DNA from: CAYVFC01 sp964450715
GTDB taxonomy: Bacteria; Myxococcota_A; Polyangia; Polyangiales; JAFGIB01
Direction: 5' to 3'
NCBI GenBank assembly: GCA_964450715.1
Contig: CAYVFC010000042.1
Coordinates: 1-56,188 of the forward strand
DNA length: 56,188 nt
The notes under the pieces are model-generated. The model saw nothing but the letters and a program-made list of their open reading frames with translations, was not told the DNA's origin and did no database searches. Shown here in pieces: positions 27,331 through 36,631 of this stretch. The translations under genes and the position numbers were made by a program. Every line of letters starts with the position of its first letter. The first letter of the stretch is position 1.

Positions 27331-27408
27331 GGGTCATACCGCGAGCAGCACTGTGATCGGCTGCGAGGGAAGCCGGGCAAAAAGTGAACAAATCCTGCCC
27401 CCGCAACC
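27331..27408 (+). repeat. second repeat family, copy 1 (78 bp)
   Basis: About four of five bases match 45709-45786. Shared blocks are ACCGCGAGCAGC, GTGATCGGCTGCG, GGGAAG and CCCCCGCAACC. Both copies lie in non-coding DNA. Confidence 0.75.
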
Positions 27409-27433
27409 ATCAGTATTCGCCGATGAACAAGAC

Positions 27434-27458
27434 CCCCGAGAGCGATCTCGGGGTTTTT
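27434..27458 (+). terminator. Rho-independent terminator
   Basis: Perfect 8-bp stem CCCCGAGA / TCTCGGGG with a GCGA loop, followed directly by TTTTT. It would end plus-strand transcripts from the PHP lipoprotein gene; the same stem could slow minus-strand transcripts leaving the cytochrome operon. Confidence 0.85.
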
Positions 27459-27583
27459 CGTCGAGGCAACAGACGGCGGAACACGCTCTGTTCGGATTAG
27501 CCCTGCCGCTCTCTTGGGATGACCGGGGGGTTGGCTGGCTATCCGGGCGGGAAGAGGAGGCTTCCGGCAGTCGGACCGATCTC

Positions 27584-28771
27584 TCAGGGGCCGGGGACCC
27601 AGCTGCGGGTGTTGTGGCATCCGGAACAGGGGCCGGGCTGGTGTTCGGGCGGTGTGTCGGCCGCGTGGCATCCCTCACAGGTGGCCGGTAAGCCGTACAC
27701 GTCGCCGTTAGCGTGACAGGTGAAGCAGTCGACGCCGAGGTGGGCGCCGGTGAGCGGGAAGGCCGCGTGGTCGGTCAGAAACTGTCCGGAGGTCGATGCC
27801 CAGCCCTGGTCTGCCGGGTGGCACTGTTCGCAGCCGCGCTGGAAATGGTCTGCGGGGGCGCTGGCCGGTATCCCCGTCCAGCTGCGGCCCGCGGGGGAGT
27901 GGCAATCGTCGCAGTACAGCGGCCGCGTACCGGCGGCCAGGTGGCACTGATCGCATCCCAGGTTCTGGTGGGCGGAATGGGGGGCCTGTAGCGCTTGGTG
28001 GCTGAATCCGGGACACGGCAGGTCCGCGTCCTCTTCGTTCGGTACTCCGTCGCCGTCGCGGTCGGGGTCGGCGTCGTCCGGGACGAAATCTCCGTCGAGA
28101 TCTGCCGACTCATACTCGACCAGCTCCAGGTCGTCGTCGTCCAGGGAGAGCAGCTCGGACTTGCCGTTTTCCAGGTGCCGGTAGCCCGTACCGCCGCCCG
28201 CGGTAAAAACCCACTGCTCGCGAGCGCCGGTATCGGAAACGAGGTCGTCGTCCGCGTCCGGCAACACCTCGATGGCCACCCGCCAAAAGCCCGCCTCGCC
28301 TTCTTCGCGGGGCAGTTCGGGATCGGCGTCGACCACGCCGTAAACGACGGTTCTCGGCGAGCGCAGGTCCACGGCGAAACGAACCCGGAACGAGCCATCG
28401 GCCGGTGCGAGCTCGAGCTGATGGATGCCCGGCGATGCGTCCGGCAGTACTCCTTTACCCTCGCTATCGGTTTCGATCGTCCGGCCGAGAGTGCCCCCGC
28501 TGGATGCGGTGATCGCAAGACCGATTTCCGGTGCCATGTCCGATTCGGGTCTCTGCCCGCGCACCGGCACCGCGCACCTGTGCGGTTCTGCCGGGTCGGG
28601 GAGCGCTTCTTGCGGAACGAGCAACGCCAGCGAGAAGCGCGTCATCGTTTTTCGGACGGCGACCGTGCCGGCGTCGCGACCGTACACCGGGGACGGCGCC
28701 GCTTCCGAGCAGGCTCCCGCCGCGAAGGTCACGCTGCATAGATAAGTCAATACGGTCGCCAGGCGTCGCAT
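27584..28771 (-). CDS. hexahaem c-type cytochrome lipoprotein with calcium-type repeats
   Basis: The 395-residue product has a lipoprotein signal (TFAAGAC). An N-terminal half of beta character follows, then an Asp-rich stretch of thrombospondin-3/calcium type (DLDGDFVPDDADPDRDGDGV). The last third holds six CXXCH haem motifs (CDQCH, CDDCH, CEQCH, CFTCH, CEGCH, CSGCH). It is the last gene of the conduit operon, 15 bp after the nonahaem lipoprotein. Lipid anchor plus haems suggest a cytochrome displayed at the outer membrane that passes electrons to or from an outside partner. The outward location is inferred. Confidence 0.9.
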   Translation of the reverse strand: MRRLATVLTYLCSVTFAAGACSEAAPSPVYGRDAGTVAVRKTMTRFSLALLVPQEALPDPAEPHRCAVPVRGQRPESDMAPEIGLAITASSGGTLGRTIETDSEGKGVLPDASPGIHQLELAPADGSFRVRFAVDLRSPRTVVYGVVDADPELPREEGEAGFWRVAIEVLPDADDDLVSDTGAREQWVFTAGGGTGYRHLENGKSELLSLDDDDLELVEYESADLDGDFVPDDADPDRDGDGVPNEEDADLPCPGFSHQALQAPHSAHQNLGCDQCHLAAGTRPLYCDDCHSPAGRSWTGIPASAPADHFQRGCEQCHPADQGWASTSGQFLTDHAAFPLTGAHLGVDCFTCHANGDVYGLPATCEGCHAADTPPEHQPGPCSGCHNTRSWVPGP

Positions 28772-28786
28772 GGCTTGCGGGACTGA

Positions 28787-29986
28787 TCAGTCGCCTCCCG
28801 GCCCCTCGCCGTCGCCCCGGTTGTGGCACTGAGAGCAGGCGGCGGCCTCGATCAAGCCGTTAATATGCAACGACGGATCCTCGATCGCGGTGCCCGCTCC
28901 GTTCACGTCCGGGTGGCAGCGGCTGCAGGCCATGCCCGGGTGCTGGAAATGGGTCATGGTGGGGGAGGGATTGGCGTGGCAGGCGCCGCACGCCGCCTGG
29001 GAAGGGCCGCCGGTCCAGGAGGGATTGGTATTGAAGCCTCCCAGGAGCGTGGCGCCGTGGCAGTAGTTGCTGCAGGTACTTCCGTTCCACGAGGGGACGG
29101 CGCCGGCGGCACTGGCGAGCGCGCCCGCGCTCATCTGTACAACGCCGTCGGGGTGGCCGCCCGAGGGTATGAGGTGGCACATGGTGCACTCTATCGCGCT
29201 CGCGCGTAGGGTGGTGCCGGTGAGGTGGGCCAGGTGGGCGCCAACGCCGCGGGCGGTGGTCGCAGTATTACCGGACGTATCCACGGGCGGAGAAGAATTC
29301 AGGTATGGGTTGAGCGCCGTATTCTGGCGCGCGGCATCGCCGTGGCACAGCGTACAGCTGCCGGCCGTGCCGCCGGTACCGGCGCCGCCGTTACCGCCGC
29401 TGCCGGCTCCCGCGTTACCGGCCGAGCCGGCCGTGCCCGGATCGACCGGAGTTGCCGGGATCCAGGCCGCGGTGTTGTGGCAAGCGCTACAGTCCATGCC
29501 GGCGGGTACGGTGACGTGGTTGGCCGGTACGCCGTGGCAACCGCTACACGCGGTGGGGGGCAGGGGGATCTCGTACTCGCCGGTCGCGGTTCTCGATCCG
29601 TGGCACGACTCGCACGGCAAACCCTGGTGCGCCCCGGTGAGCGGAAAGCTCTCGTGAAAGATTCCCGGTCCGCCCGCCCCTCCCGGATCGACCACGGGAC
29701 CCGTGCCGGCCGTGTTTACTGCGTCACCGCCCGCGACGCCGGGAAGTCCCGAGCCGGCGACACCGAAGTCGGATGCCCCCGCACCCGCTATACCACCGGT
29801 TCCACCCGTTTCACCCGGGGCCACACTGGTCCAACCCTCTCCCGCGCCGGCGATGCCTGTCGAGACCGCACCGGTGCCGGCCGAACTCGAGTCTTCCGCC
29901 ACCGTCGCCTCTTCGCCCGGCTCGCAGGCGGCCAGCAAATGCGCGACCAGCGCGCAGACCAGAATCAATCGCATGACCGCAATCAT
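28787..29986 (-). CDS. multihaem (nine-motif) c-type cytochrome lipoprotein
   Basis: The 399-residue product has a lipoprotein signal (LVAHLLAAC; an ATG four codons in is an alternative start). It carries eight CXXCH motifs (CESCH, CSGCH, CSACH, CTLCH, CTMCH, CGACH, CSRCH, CSQCH) and one CXXXCH (CSNYCH). Two Gly/Ala/Thr-rich linkers separate the haem clusters. The haem spacing after the second linker resembles the CxxxxCH/CxxCH cytochromes of Geobacter-like bacteria. It follows the beta-barrel gene by 169 bp and precedes the hexahaem gene by 15 bp. It is probably a surface partner of the barrel. Confidence 0.9.
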   Translation of the reverse strand: MIAVMRLILVCALVAHLLAACEPGEEATVAEDSSSAGTGAVSTGIAGAGEGWTSVAPGETGGTGGIAGAGASDFGVAGSGLPGVAGGDAVNTAGTGPVVDPGGAGGPGIFHESFPLTGAHQGLPCESCHGSRTATGEYEIPLPPTACSGCHGVPANHVTVPAGMDCSACHNTAAWIPATPVDPGTAGSAGNAGAGSGGNGGAGTGGTAGSCTLCHGDAARQNTALNPYLNSSPPVDTSGNTATTARGVGAHLAHLTGTTLRASAIECTMCHLIPSGGHPDGVVQMSAGALASAAGAVPSWNGSTCSNYCHGATLLGGFNTNPSWTGGPSQAACGACHANPSPTMTHFQHPGMACSRCHPDVNGAGTAIEDPSLHINGLIEAAACSQCHNRGDGEGPGGD

Positions 29987-30155
29987 CGCCAGGCGACCTC
30001 CAGGTAGTCTCGCCGAGTTTCGCGGGACCGCGGCCGAAACCGGTTCCCTTTCCCTGGGTAATGGCCGGAAGCGTCCGTTTTCATTGCCGCTAGGACGATT
30101 TTCCCGTCCTGGCCGCGCCGGCGGTCTGCTGCCGCTCCCCCGCCCGCGGCCGGCC

Positions 30156-31502
30156 TCACTCCCGGTAGTGGTAGACCATGCGCACGTGTCCGACCTGGTA
30201 GAAGAGGTCCGGCTCCACGAAGGCCTGGTATTGCACGAGAAAACGAAAGTCCTCCAGCGTCCGGGATAACTCGACCAGGTTCAACCACAGCGCGACATCA
30301 CCGTCGAACAGCAGCATCCCCTCGTCCGAGTCGAGCGGCCGGCTGTGCATGCCGGCCAGGAACGTCTCGACGGTCAGGGCGGGCACGGGATCGAACCCGA
30401 GCTGCAGTTCCAGCAGGTGGTTGTCCATCACGAAGTGGCGCCGGTAGGCGTAGGACAGGTCGGCGTAGTCGGTGTCGTTCAACAATGCCTTCAACCCCCC
30501 GCGCGCCTCGTATCCGGTGCGGCGATCGGAGTGCCGGACGTCGTAGCGCACTTCTGCGTGCGGTATGAACACTTCGCTCGCGAACAGGTTGCCCGAGAGC
30601 CGCACGCTGCTCTGCCGGGTGCCGACCGGTTCCTCCCCGTCCACGGTGAAACCCACCCGAGAGCGCTCGCGCTCCAGCCAGTGCCGCCACCAGACGCCGG
30701 GCAGCACGGTGTGAAAGTGCGTGGCTCGCAAGCTGACATCTCCCACATCGTCGGGGCGGAAACGGAGCATGAGCTGCCCGTTGGTCAGATCGACTCGCTG
30801 GGCGTCGTTCTGCTCCGCGGTCTCCACCCCGCCCAGATCGGCCAGCACTCCGCGTCGCGCCCGCGGCTCGACCACGGCAAAGCCGAAGAGCGACCACTCC
30901 GGGTCGATCCGCCAGTACGTTCGGTCGGTCAGGTAAACCCGGTCCATCTCCCAGTCATAGGTCTGCAGCACCAGCCCCCCGGAATTCTGCAACCCCCCGT
31001 CGTCGAGCTCGAAACCCGCGCCCGCGGTGGCAAAGTCCGCGTTGACGTCGCCGGTCCAGGGATGGGGCATCAATCCGGCAAAGGCGCCCGCCGCTACTTC
31101 ATCGGAAAACCGGTAGCCGGCGTGCAGGCCGTCCACCCGCGCGCTGGCCGCGCTGGCGATGGTCTGCCTTCCTCCGGCCAGCCAGAAACCGTCGCCGTGA
31201 CCGTACTGCAGGTACAGCCGGCTGATCTCCTCTTCGGTGTCACGATGCTCGTTCCAGCTCAGCCTTCCGCGGCCGTCCAGGTGAAACTCGAAATCCGAGA
31301 AGCTGGAATCGACGGTGGAACGCAGCTGGCTGTAGTTGAGGTGCCGCTCGGTCTGATCGTCGTCACTATACAGGTGCGAGAGCTCCAGGCGTGCGTCGAA
31401 CCCCGGGGGATCGGCGCGAGACGGGGCCGGGGCGAACACGCCCATCTCTGCCACCGTCAGGCAGGCGAAAAGCAATCCGCGCGGCTCGAATGATCTCTTC
31501 AT
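30156..31502 (-). CDS. outer-membrane beta-barrel, putative cytochrome porin
   Basis: The 448-residue product has a signal peptide (ending near PSRADPPG) and no cytoplasmic helix. After that come alternating hydrophobic/polar strands with aromatic girdles, for example LELSHLYSDDDQTERHLNYS, RLYLQYGHGDGFWLAGGRQ and ADLSYAYRRHFVMDNHLLEL, ending in VGHVRMVYHYRE. This is the look of a 20-odd-strand barrel of the alginate-porin or MtrB/PioB type; I cannot tell which by eye. Set among multihaem cytochromes, it most likely sheathes a haem wire across the outer membrane. It starts 9 bp after the TPR gene. Confidence 0.75.
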   Translation of the reverse strand: MKRSFEPRGLLFACLTVAEMGVFAPAPSRADPPGFDARLELSHLYSDDDQTERHLNYSQLRSTVDSSFSDFEFHLDGRGRLSWNEHRDTEEEISRLYLQYGHGDGFWLAGGRQTIASAASARVDGLHAGYRFSDEVAAGAFAGLMPHPWTGDVNADFATAGAGFELDDGGLQNSGGLVLQTYDWEMDRVYLTDRTYWRIDPEWSLFGFAVVEPRARRGVLADLGGVETAEQNDAQRVDLTNGQLMLRFRPDDVGDVSLRATHFHTVLPGVWWRHWLERERSRVGFTVDGEEPVGTRQSSVRLSGNLFASEVFIPHAEVRYDVRHSDRRTGYEARGGLKALLNDTDYADLSYAYRRHFVMDNHLLELQLGFDPVPALTVETFLAGMHSRPLDSDEGMLLFDGDVALWLNLVELSRTLEDFRFLVQYQAFVEPDLFYQVGHVRMVYHYRE

Positions 31503-31511
31503 GGATCGCGC

Positions 31512-32843
31512 TTACCGCCCATCCTTCTCCGCTTCCGCGACCGCAGGCCACAAGCGCGAAAGTTCGTTGTTTATCCGTTCTATTTGGTCCGTGGAGCCGC
31601 CCGAGCTCCGCAGCGCCCGCAAGAGATCTCTTGCCGCCAGGGGATCGCGCAAGCCCCGCTCCCATGCTTCCCGCAAGAGCCCCGCTGCCCGGCCGGGCTG
31701 TCCGCTCGCCACAAGCAGGCGCCCCCGGGCCGCGGTCAGGGCGACGCTCGCTTGCCCGTCCAGTCGAGAGACGAGGTAGCGCGCCGCCCCGGTGTGCCCG
31801 CTCTCCAGCAACAGATCGAGGTCGTCGAGCAGGAAGGGGGGTTGCCCTCGAACCCGGTCGACGGCGTTTCGCAGTAGCGGGCGCGCGGTTTCCCCTTCCC
31901 TTCGCGCCAGAGCGGCGAGCGCTTTTGTCATCTCCATCCGGCCGGCGGATACCGGTGACAAATCGGCCGGCGCGACCGGTTGCTGGCCCTCTCCGCCGAA
32001 AAAGAGCGCGTGTCCCTGCCAGCCGAGCGCGGTCCAGGCCGAGCGCGGATCGTGATCGCTCATCCGTCCCAGGACCCGCAGCGAGGCGTTGGCGTCGTTC
32101 TGCCGCTGGTAGAAAAGCGCGGCCTCGCCCAGGTGCGGGAGGTAGTGCGGGCCGAGATCCCCGGCGCGCGCGAAGTGCTCGGCCGCTCCCCTGCGGTCGC
32201 CGCAGCGCTCCAGCACGGTGGCGATGAGAAAGGCGACCTGCGGGTCGCGCACCCCGGGCCGGTCTACGCGCCGCAACTCGTCCAGCAGGGCGACCCGCTC
32301 GGCGCGGGAGACCACCAGAGCCCGCGCCACCGCGCGGTCGTACGAGCCGGCCCGCTCGCCCCGATCGAAAAACGGCGCGATTCGCCGCAGGCGCGCCGGG
32401 TCCGCGTCGTGGTGGCGATAGAGCGTGGCCTCGGCCCTCATCATCAGGTCCAGGTGGGGGTCGTGCTCGCGAAGCTTCCCCGCTCCCGGTTCCAGCTCCG
32501 CCAGCATCCGTTCCACGCGCTTGAAATCTCCCGCCTTGAGGAACTCCACCATCTCCTCGGCCGCCAGCTGCCTGCGCTGGCGGCGGTTGCGCTCCACGCC
32601 CTGGGCGGTGATCCAGGTCGTCAGCGCGGCGACCGCCGCCAGGCCGACCAGCAGAGGCCAGCGCGGGCGGCGCGCGCGCGCCCGTTCGCGCCGGCCGGCC
32701 TGCGCGGCCGCCAGCGCCTCGTTCGCGTCGTTCCAGCCGCCGAAAAGACTGCGGCCGTAGAGGGCCTGAAGTTGCCGCTCGGGGCCGTCGGCGCCGTGCG
32801 ACTCGGGGGCAGGCATTTCGCGCTCTCTATCCACGTGTTCCAT
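31512..32843 (-). CDS. membrane-anchored TPR protein of the conduit operon
   Basis: The 443-residue product starts at the ATG at 32843, after a GGGGAGC site; the much longer open frame upstream is out-of-frame shadow of the fusion gene. A charged N-terminal tail of about 60 residues precedes a single helix (WPLLVGLAAVAALTTWITA). Beyond it is helical-repeat sequence of TPR type (FKRVERMLAELEPG, AAEHFARAGDLGPHYL, RAAGLLREAWERGLRDP). The bulk should face the periplasm and may scaffold or mature the cytochrome complex. It lies 26 bp after the fusion gene and 9 bp before the barrel gene. Confidence 0.82.
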   Translation of the reverse strand: MEHVDREREMPAPESHGADGPERQLQALYGRSLFGGWNDANEALAAAQAGRRERARARRPRWPLLVGLAAVAALTTWITAQGVERNRRQRRQLAAEEMVEFLKAGDFKRVERMLAELEPGAGKLREHDPHLDLMMRAEATLYRHHDADPARLRRIAPFFDRGERAGSYDRAVARALVVSRAERVALLDELRRVDRPGVRDPQVAFLIATVLERCGDRRGAAEHFARAGDLGPHYLPHLGEAALFYQRQNDANASLRVLGRMSDHDPRSAWTALGWQGHALFFGGEGQQPVAPADLSPVSAGRMEMTKALAALARREGETARPLLRNAVDRVRGQPPFLLDDLDLLLESGHTGAARYLVSRLDGQASVALTAARGRLLVASGQPGRAAGLLREAWERGLRDPLAARDLLRALRSSGGSTDQIERINNELSRLWPAVAEAEKDGR

Positions 32844-32869
32844 GCCAGAAGCTCCCCAGGTCGCGCACC

Positions 32870-35800
32870 TCAGTACGCCTTGTAGAGAAGGCCGTACACG
32901 ATATGAGTGATAACCAATACAAACATGATCGCCGTCAACACCAGGTGCACCCGGCTCCAGTAGGAGAGCGTCCGCTTGATGCGCTCCAGGTTCTGGTTGT
33001 TGCGGCTGGTCCGCCTCCAGTCGGCCAGCAGGCGCGTCAGCTGTCTTCGCGCCACCGGATCGCGCACCCCCGGTAGCCCGAAGCGCCGCATCCACCAGAA
33101 GCGCACCGCGTCGCCCAGGTTCTGCCAGAGCATGGCGGTCACGCCGGACCCGCCGCCGTTCGTCCCCGACAGCGCCAGCGGCCCACTGCTTGCGGCAAAT
33201 GACGGCGCGTATCCGGCTCCCCAGCGTCGAAGGAACTGACCACCCATCCCCTCCAGCGACTTGCGCTCGAACTCGGCCAGGCCCAGGCCCGAGTGCAGGC
33301 GACCGTAGAGGTACCTGCCCATCACCCCGGAGGCGACCACCAGCCACATGCTCACGCAGGTCAGCCCGGTCCAGCGGTCGAGCTTGAACATCGAGTGGTA
33401 GGTGGCAAAGGCGGCGCCGGTGAACCCCAGGATCAGGTGAATGCTCATCCAGGTGGAGCGGGTGATGGCGCGCTGGAACCAGCCCAGGCGGGATTGCAGC
33501 GGATAGAGCAGGCAAAGGGTCATCAGGCCCGCCCCCAGGTATCCCAGCCAGTGTCCGAGACCGACCCCGGACCGAAAACCGATCTCTCCCTGTCCGCCGA
33601 AAACCAGCTGCCAGAGACGGTACAGGCTGTCGTCGGGAAAGGTACGGCGCAGATAGCACTCGATTCCGACGGCCGCGACTACCACGGCCAGCAGGTATCC
33701 GAGCCGGGTCAGCAAGGGGCCGCGCTTGCGCGCCACGTGCTCGTCGATGCCTTGCAGGAAGGGGACCGACGAGAAGCTCTCCCGGGCCGGTCCGGCATCG
33801 CGGTCGCGCCCGACGAATATCTCGGAAGGGGGCATTTCCACCAGCGCCCCGGTGGGGCAGGCGCTCACGCAGGCCTGGTCGGCATGGCCGTGGCAGTGGC
33901 TGCACTTGCGCGCCACCTGTCGCGTGCCGCGCGCTGCGGCAAAGGCGGCCATCTCCGACGAGCCGGGCTGTAGCACCTTCACGCCGCAGCGGCCCAGAAA
34001 CCCGGCCGGCGGCTCGGCTCCCAGCATGGCGAAGACCAAGTCATTGCGGACGATGCGTTCCCCGCTGGGAACCTTCAGCACCGCGCGGCCCTGACCCAGG
34101 GAAACGACCCGGGAGCCGAGCACCACCTCGATGCGGTCGCGGCCCACGGCCTCGTCCAGCCGGCGTCGGTTCAGCGACTTGACGCGGGTGAAGGCGTCGC
34201 GGCGATAGCTGAGGGTCACCGCCGTACCGGGGGTATCGGCCAGGTCCAGCGCCGCCTCCACCGCCGAATCGCCTCCGCCCACCACCAGCAGGTGCTTGCC
34301 GGCGAACAGTTCCGGGTCGGTGAGCGCGTAGTGCACCCGTTCCGGTGATTCTCCCTCGACACCCAGCTTGCGCGCAGAGCCGCGGACGCCGGCGGCGATG
34401 ACCACGTGGCGGGCGCGGTAGACGCCTGCCGAGGTCTGCACGGTGAACACGCCGTGACCGTCTCTGCTCATGCCGACGACCTCTTCGCCCTCGCGGACCC
34501 GCAGGTTCTCGCCGCGGACGGTCTTCTCCCACTTGGCGATCAGCTCCTCGCGGGAGGTGTCCTGGAACCAGAGGCGACCCTGAAGCGCCAGGCTCGCGGG
34601 CTCGGCCATGACGTGCTTGTTCCGGGGATAGTTGCGGATGGTCTCTGCCACCCGTTTCTTTTCCACCACCAGGTAGTCGAGCCCCCGGTCCACGCAGGCC
34701 AGCGCGGCCGAGAGCCCGGCCGGCCCGGCGCCCACGATGAGAACGTCCAGCGTATCCGGGTCGGTACGCCCGAACGGGTCGGCCGCGATGGCGTCGATGG
34801 CCCGTTTTGCGGCGTTGATACACGGCTTGATCAGCGACTCGCCGGCCGCATCTCCCACCAGGTAGAGCCCGGGCAGGTTGCTCTGGCCGTCGGCGCGGCA
34901 GTCGGGCATGGGCTCGGGAAAGTCCGTTACGGTGTAGGGGACCTCCACCATGGAGATGACCTGGTTGGGGCAGGCCCTGGCGCAGGCGCCGCAGCCGGCG
35001 CAGCGCGGTCCCACCAGCATCTCGCCCGAGTCGGCGTCGACCGCCATGGCGCCGAAGGCGCAGGCATCCACGCAGCGGTGGTCGAGGCAAGCGCGACAGC
35101 TGGAGAGAAAGGCCAGCCGTCCCAGGCGCGGCGCGGCGCGCTCGAAGCAGGAAGTGCCGTGCCGCTCGGCGCAGGCCTTGCGGCAGGAATCGCAGTCGAT
35201 GCAGCGGTCGAGCTGGATGACCTTGACCGTCGAAGCCAGGGCGTAGCCGTGCCGGAAGAAGAAGTCCTGCACCAGCGCGCGGTCCGGCAGTCGCTGTCCC
35301 TGGAAGTGGTAGCGCAGCAGCGCATTGCGGCGTTTCTGGTCTCGCGCCCAGTGGGGGTACGCCTGAAGCAGCCCGCCCAGCGTCGATCGCGGCAGCGAGA
35401 GCAGCAGGGTGCGGGTCTGCGCCGCGCAGTGTACGGCTGTAGTCCCGTCCCGCCCGCCCATGCCCAGATAGGCGTTGGAAAAGCAGTCTCCCGGTTTGAA
35501 AAAACCGACGTACTCACCGCGGTCGCCGTTTCCGCCGTTCTCGCTCGGCGAGACGCCCGCGCCGCCGTTCGGCGGCGCGTCGGGCAGAGGGTCGAGCACC
35601 ACGCAGACCAGACCGGATACGACGAAGAAGTAGCTCTCGCCGCTCGCCGGCGACCAGTGCGTCAGCCGCTCGCCGGGCTTGAGGCCGACGGTGGTCGCGG
35701 CGTCGGCCATCTCCCGGATCGCACCATCCGGCAGCGCCTGGAAAACCTCCATCGAACGCAGGGTCTCGAAGGGAACCGGGGCCTGCTTGCCGGGCAGCTC

Positions 35801-36595
35801 GGCCACCCGTTTCGGCTTCCAGGCCGTGCCGCCCCTGGCCTTCTTTTCCTGCAGCCTGCGCAGCAGGTCGAGCCGCCCGATTGACGCGCATCCGGGCGAC
35901 TTCGACGCCGCATCCTTTTTCGCCGGTCGCTTGCTCGCCGTATCCCCCGCGGGCTTCTTGCGCGCGACGAGCTTTCTCAGATCGATCTTCTGCGTGCGAT
36001 CGTCGTCGACCTCGGCCTCGCCCGCGGAGCTCACCGGCTCGGCCACGGGCGCCGGTGCGACCGCGGAACGCCCGCCGATCTCCTCGAGCAGCTCCAGAGC
36101 CGCCCGGTCCCCGCGCCGCGCCGCCGGTCTCAGGCAGAAGCGCGCGTCATCGAGCTGCCCGGCGTCCAGGTAGGCCCTGGCCAGAGCGACCCGGCGCCGG
36201 TCCGCCTGCGGTCCCTCGGGCGCCGCGGTGAGGTAGCGTACCCAGTAGCCGGGCAGCGCCTGCTCGCCGGCGCTTGCGCTCGCCAGCTCCTCGAGCATGA
36301 GCAGCGCCTCGTGGTGCGCGGGAGCGTGGTCGAGCGCCGAGGCCAGGTATTGCCCGGCCCACCTGGCGGGAACCGAACGGGCGATCCGGTAGAAGAGCTC
36401 GGCCGCCCCGTCGTGGTCTGCCTGGGGTGAGCCGCTACGGCCGCTCTCGGCCCTGCCTACCAGCCGCAGCGCCAGCTCGTACATGATCTGCGTATCCGCC
36501 GGCGAATACGACAGCGCCTTCTCCAGGGCCTCGATCGCTCGATCCGGGTCCTCTCCGGCCGGTCTCGACAGGCTGTTGTTCGCGTTTTCCATCAT
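32870..36595 (-). CDS. giant electron-transfer fusion: TPR, CNB, ferredoxin, flavoprotein, cytochrome b
   Basis: The 1241-residue protein reads in order: TPR (18-170), basic linker, cyclic-nucleotide-binding-like domain (280-410) and a ferredoxin block with cysteines at CIDCDSCRKAC, CRACLDHRCVDAC and CAGCGACARACP (465-542). A flavoprotein core follows with GAGPAG at 622-627 and a nucleotide motif VVGGGDSAVE near 771-780, then another FeS half-motif CSHCHGHADQACVSACP (898-914). Five membrane helices (965-1236) carry paired His (GHWLGYL, SIHLILG, TYHSMF, VHLVL, ITHIVYG) like bis-haem cytochromes b. No TrxR-type CXXC is seen. It should pass electrons from NAD(P)H to the periplasmic cytochrome. 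Confidence 0.88.
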   Translation of the reverse strand: MMENANNSLSRPAGEDPDRAIEALEKALSYSPADTQIMYELALRLVGRAESGRSGSPQADHDGAAELFYRIARSVPARWAGQYLASALDHAPAHHEALLMLEELASASAGEQALPGYWVRYLTAAPEGPQADRRRVALARAYLDAGQLDDARFCLRPAARRGDRAALELLEEIGGRSAVAPAPVAEPVSSAGEAEVDDDRTQKIDLRKLVARKKPAGDTASKRPAKKDAASKSPGCASIGRLDLLRRLQEKKARGGTAWKPKRVAELPGKQAPVPFETLRSMEVFQALPDGAIREMADAATTVGLKPGERLTHWSPASGESYFFVVSGLVCVVLDPLPDAPPNGGAGVSPSENGGNGDRGEYVGFFKPGDCFSNAYLGMGGRDGTTAVHCAAQTRTLLLSLPRSTLGGLLQAYPHWARDQKRRNALLRYHFQGQRLPDRALVQDFFFRHGYALASTVKVIQLDRCIDCDSCRKACAERHGTSCFERAAPRLGRLAFLSSCRACLDHRCVDACAFGAMAVDADSGEMLVGPRCAGCGACARACPNQVISMVEVPYTVTDFPEPMPDCRADGQSNLPGLYLVGDAAGESLIKPCINAAKRAIDAIAADPFGRTDPDTLDVLIVGAGPAGLSAALACVDRGLDYLVVEKKRVAETIRNYPRNKHVMAEPASLALQGRLWFQDTSREELIAKWEKTVRGENLRVREGEEVVGMSRDGHGVFTVQTSAGVYRARHVVIAAGVRGSARKLGVEGESPERVHYALTDPELFAGKHLLVVGGGDSAVEAALDLADTPGTAVTLSYRRDAFTRVKSLNRRRLDEAVGRDRIEVVLGSRVVSLGQGRAVLKVPSGERIVRNDLVFAMLGAEPPAGFLGRCGVKVLQPGSSEMAAFAAARGTRQVARKCSHCHGHADQACVSACPTGALVEMPPSEIFVGRDRDAGPARESFSSVPFLQGIDEHVARKRGPLLTRLGYLLAVVVAAVGIECYLRRTFPDDSLYRLWQLVFGGQGEIGFRSGVGLGHWLGYLGAGLMTLCLLYPLQSRLGWFQRAITRSTWMSIHLILGFTGAAFATYHSMFKLDRWTGLTCVSMWLVVASGVMGRYLYGRLHSGLGLAEFERKSLEGMGGQFLRRWGAGYAPSFAASSGPLALSGTNGGGSGVTAMLWQNLGDAVRFWWMRRFGLPGVRDPVARRQLTRLLADWRRTSRNNQNLERIKRTLSYWSRVHLVLTAIMFVLVITHIVYGLLYKAY

Positions 36596-36631
36596 CGATT
36601 CGCTTCCCTCTTCTCCTCTCGCCCGCGCGGC

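Larger units (their letters stand above)
27201..27583. other. intergenic region with repeats and a terminator
   Basis: It holds a diverged half copy of the dispersed repeat (27225-27274), one copy of a second 78-bp repeat (27331-27408) and a strong hairpin terminator (27434-27458). No protein gene is supported. Confidence 0.5.

Noticed and set aside
32844..33905. N-terminal extension of the TPR protein frame upstream of 32843
   Set aside because: It overlaps the fusion gene on the same strand in another frame, is Arg/Pro-rich, and lacks a start signal; the ATG at 32843 has a good ribosome-binding site.
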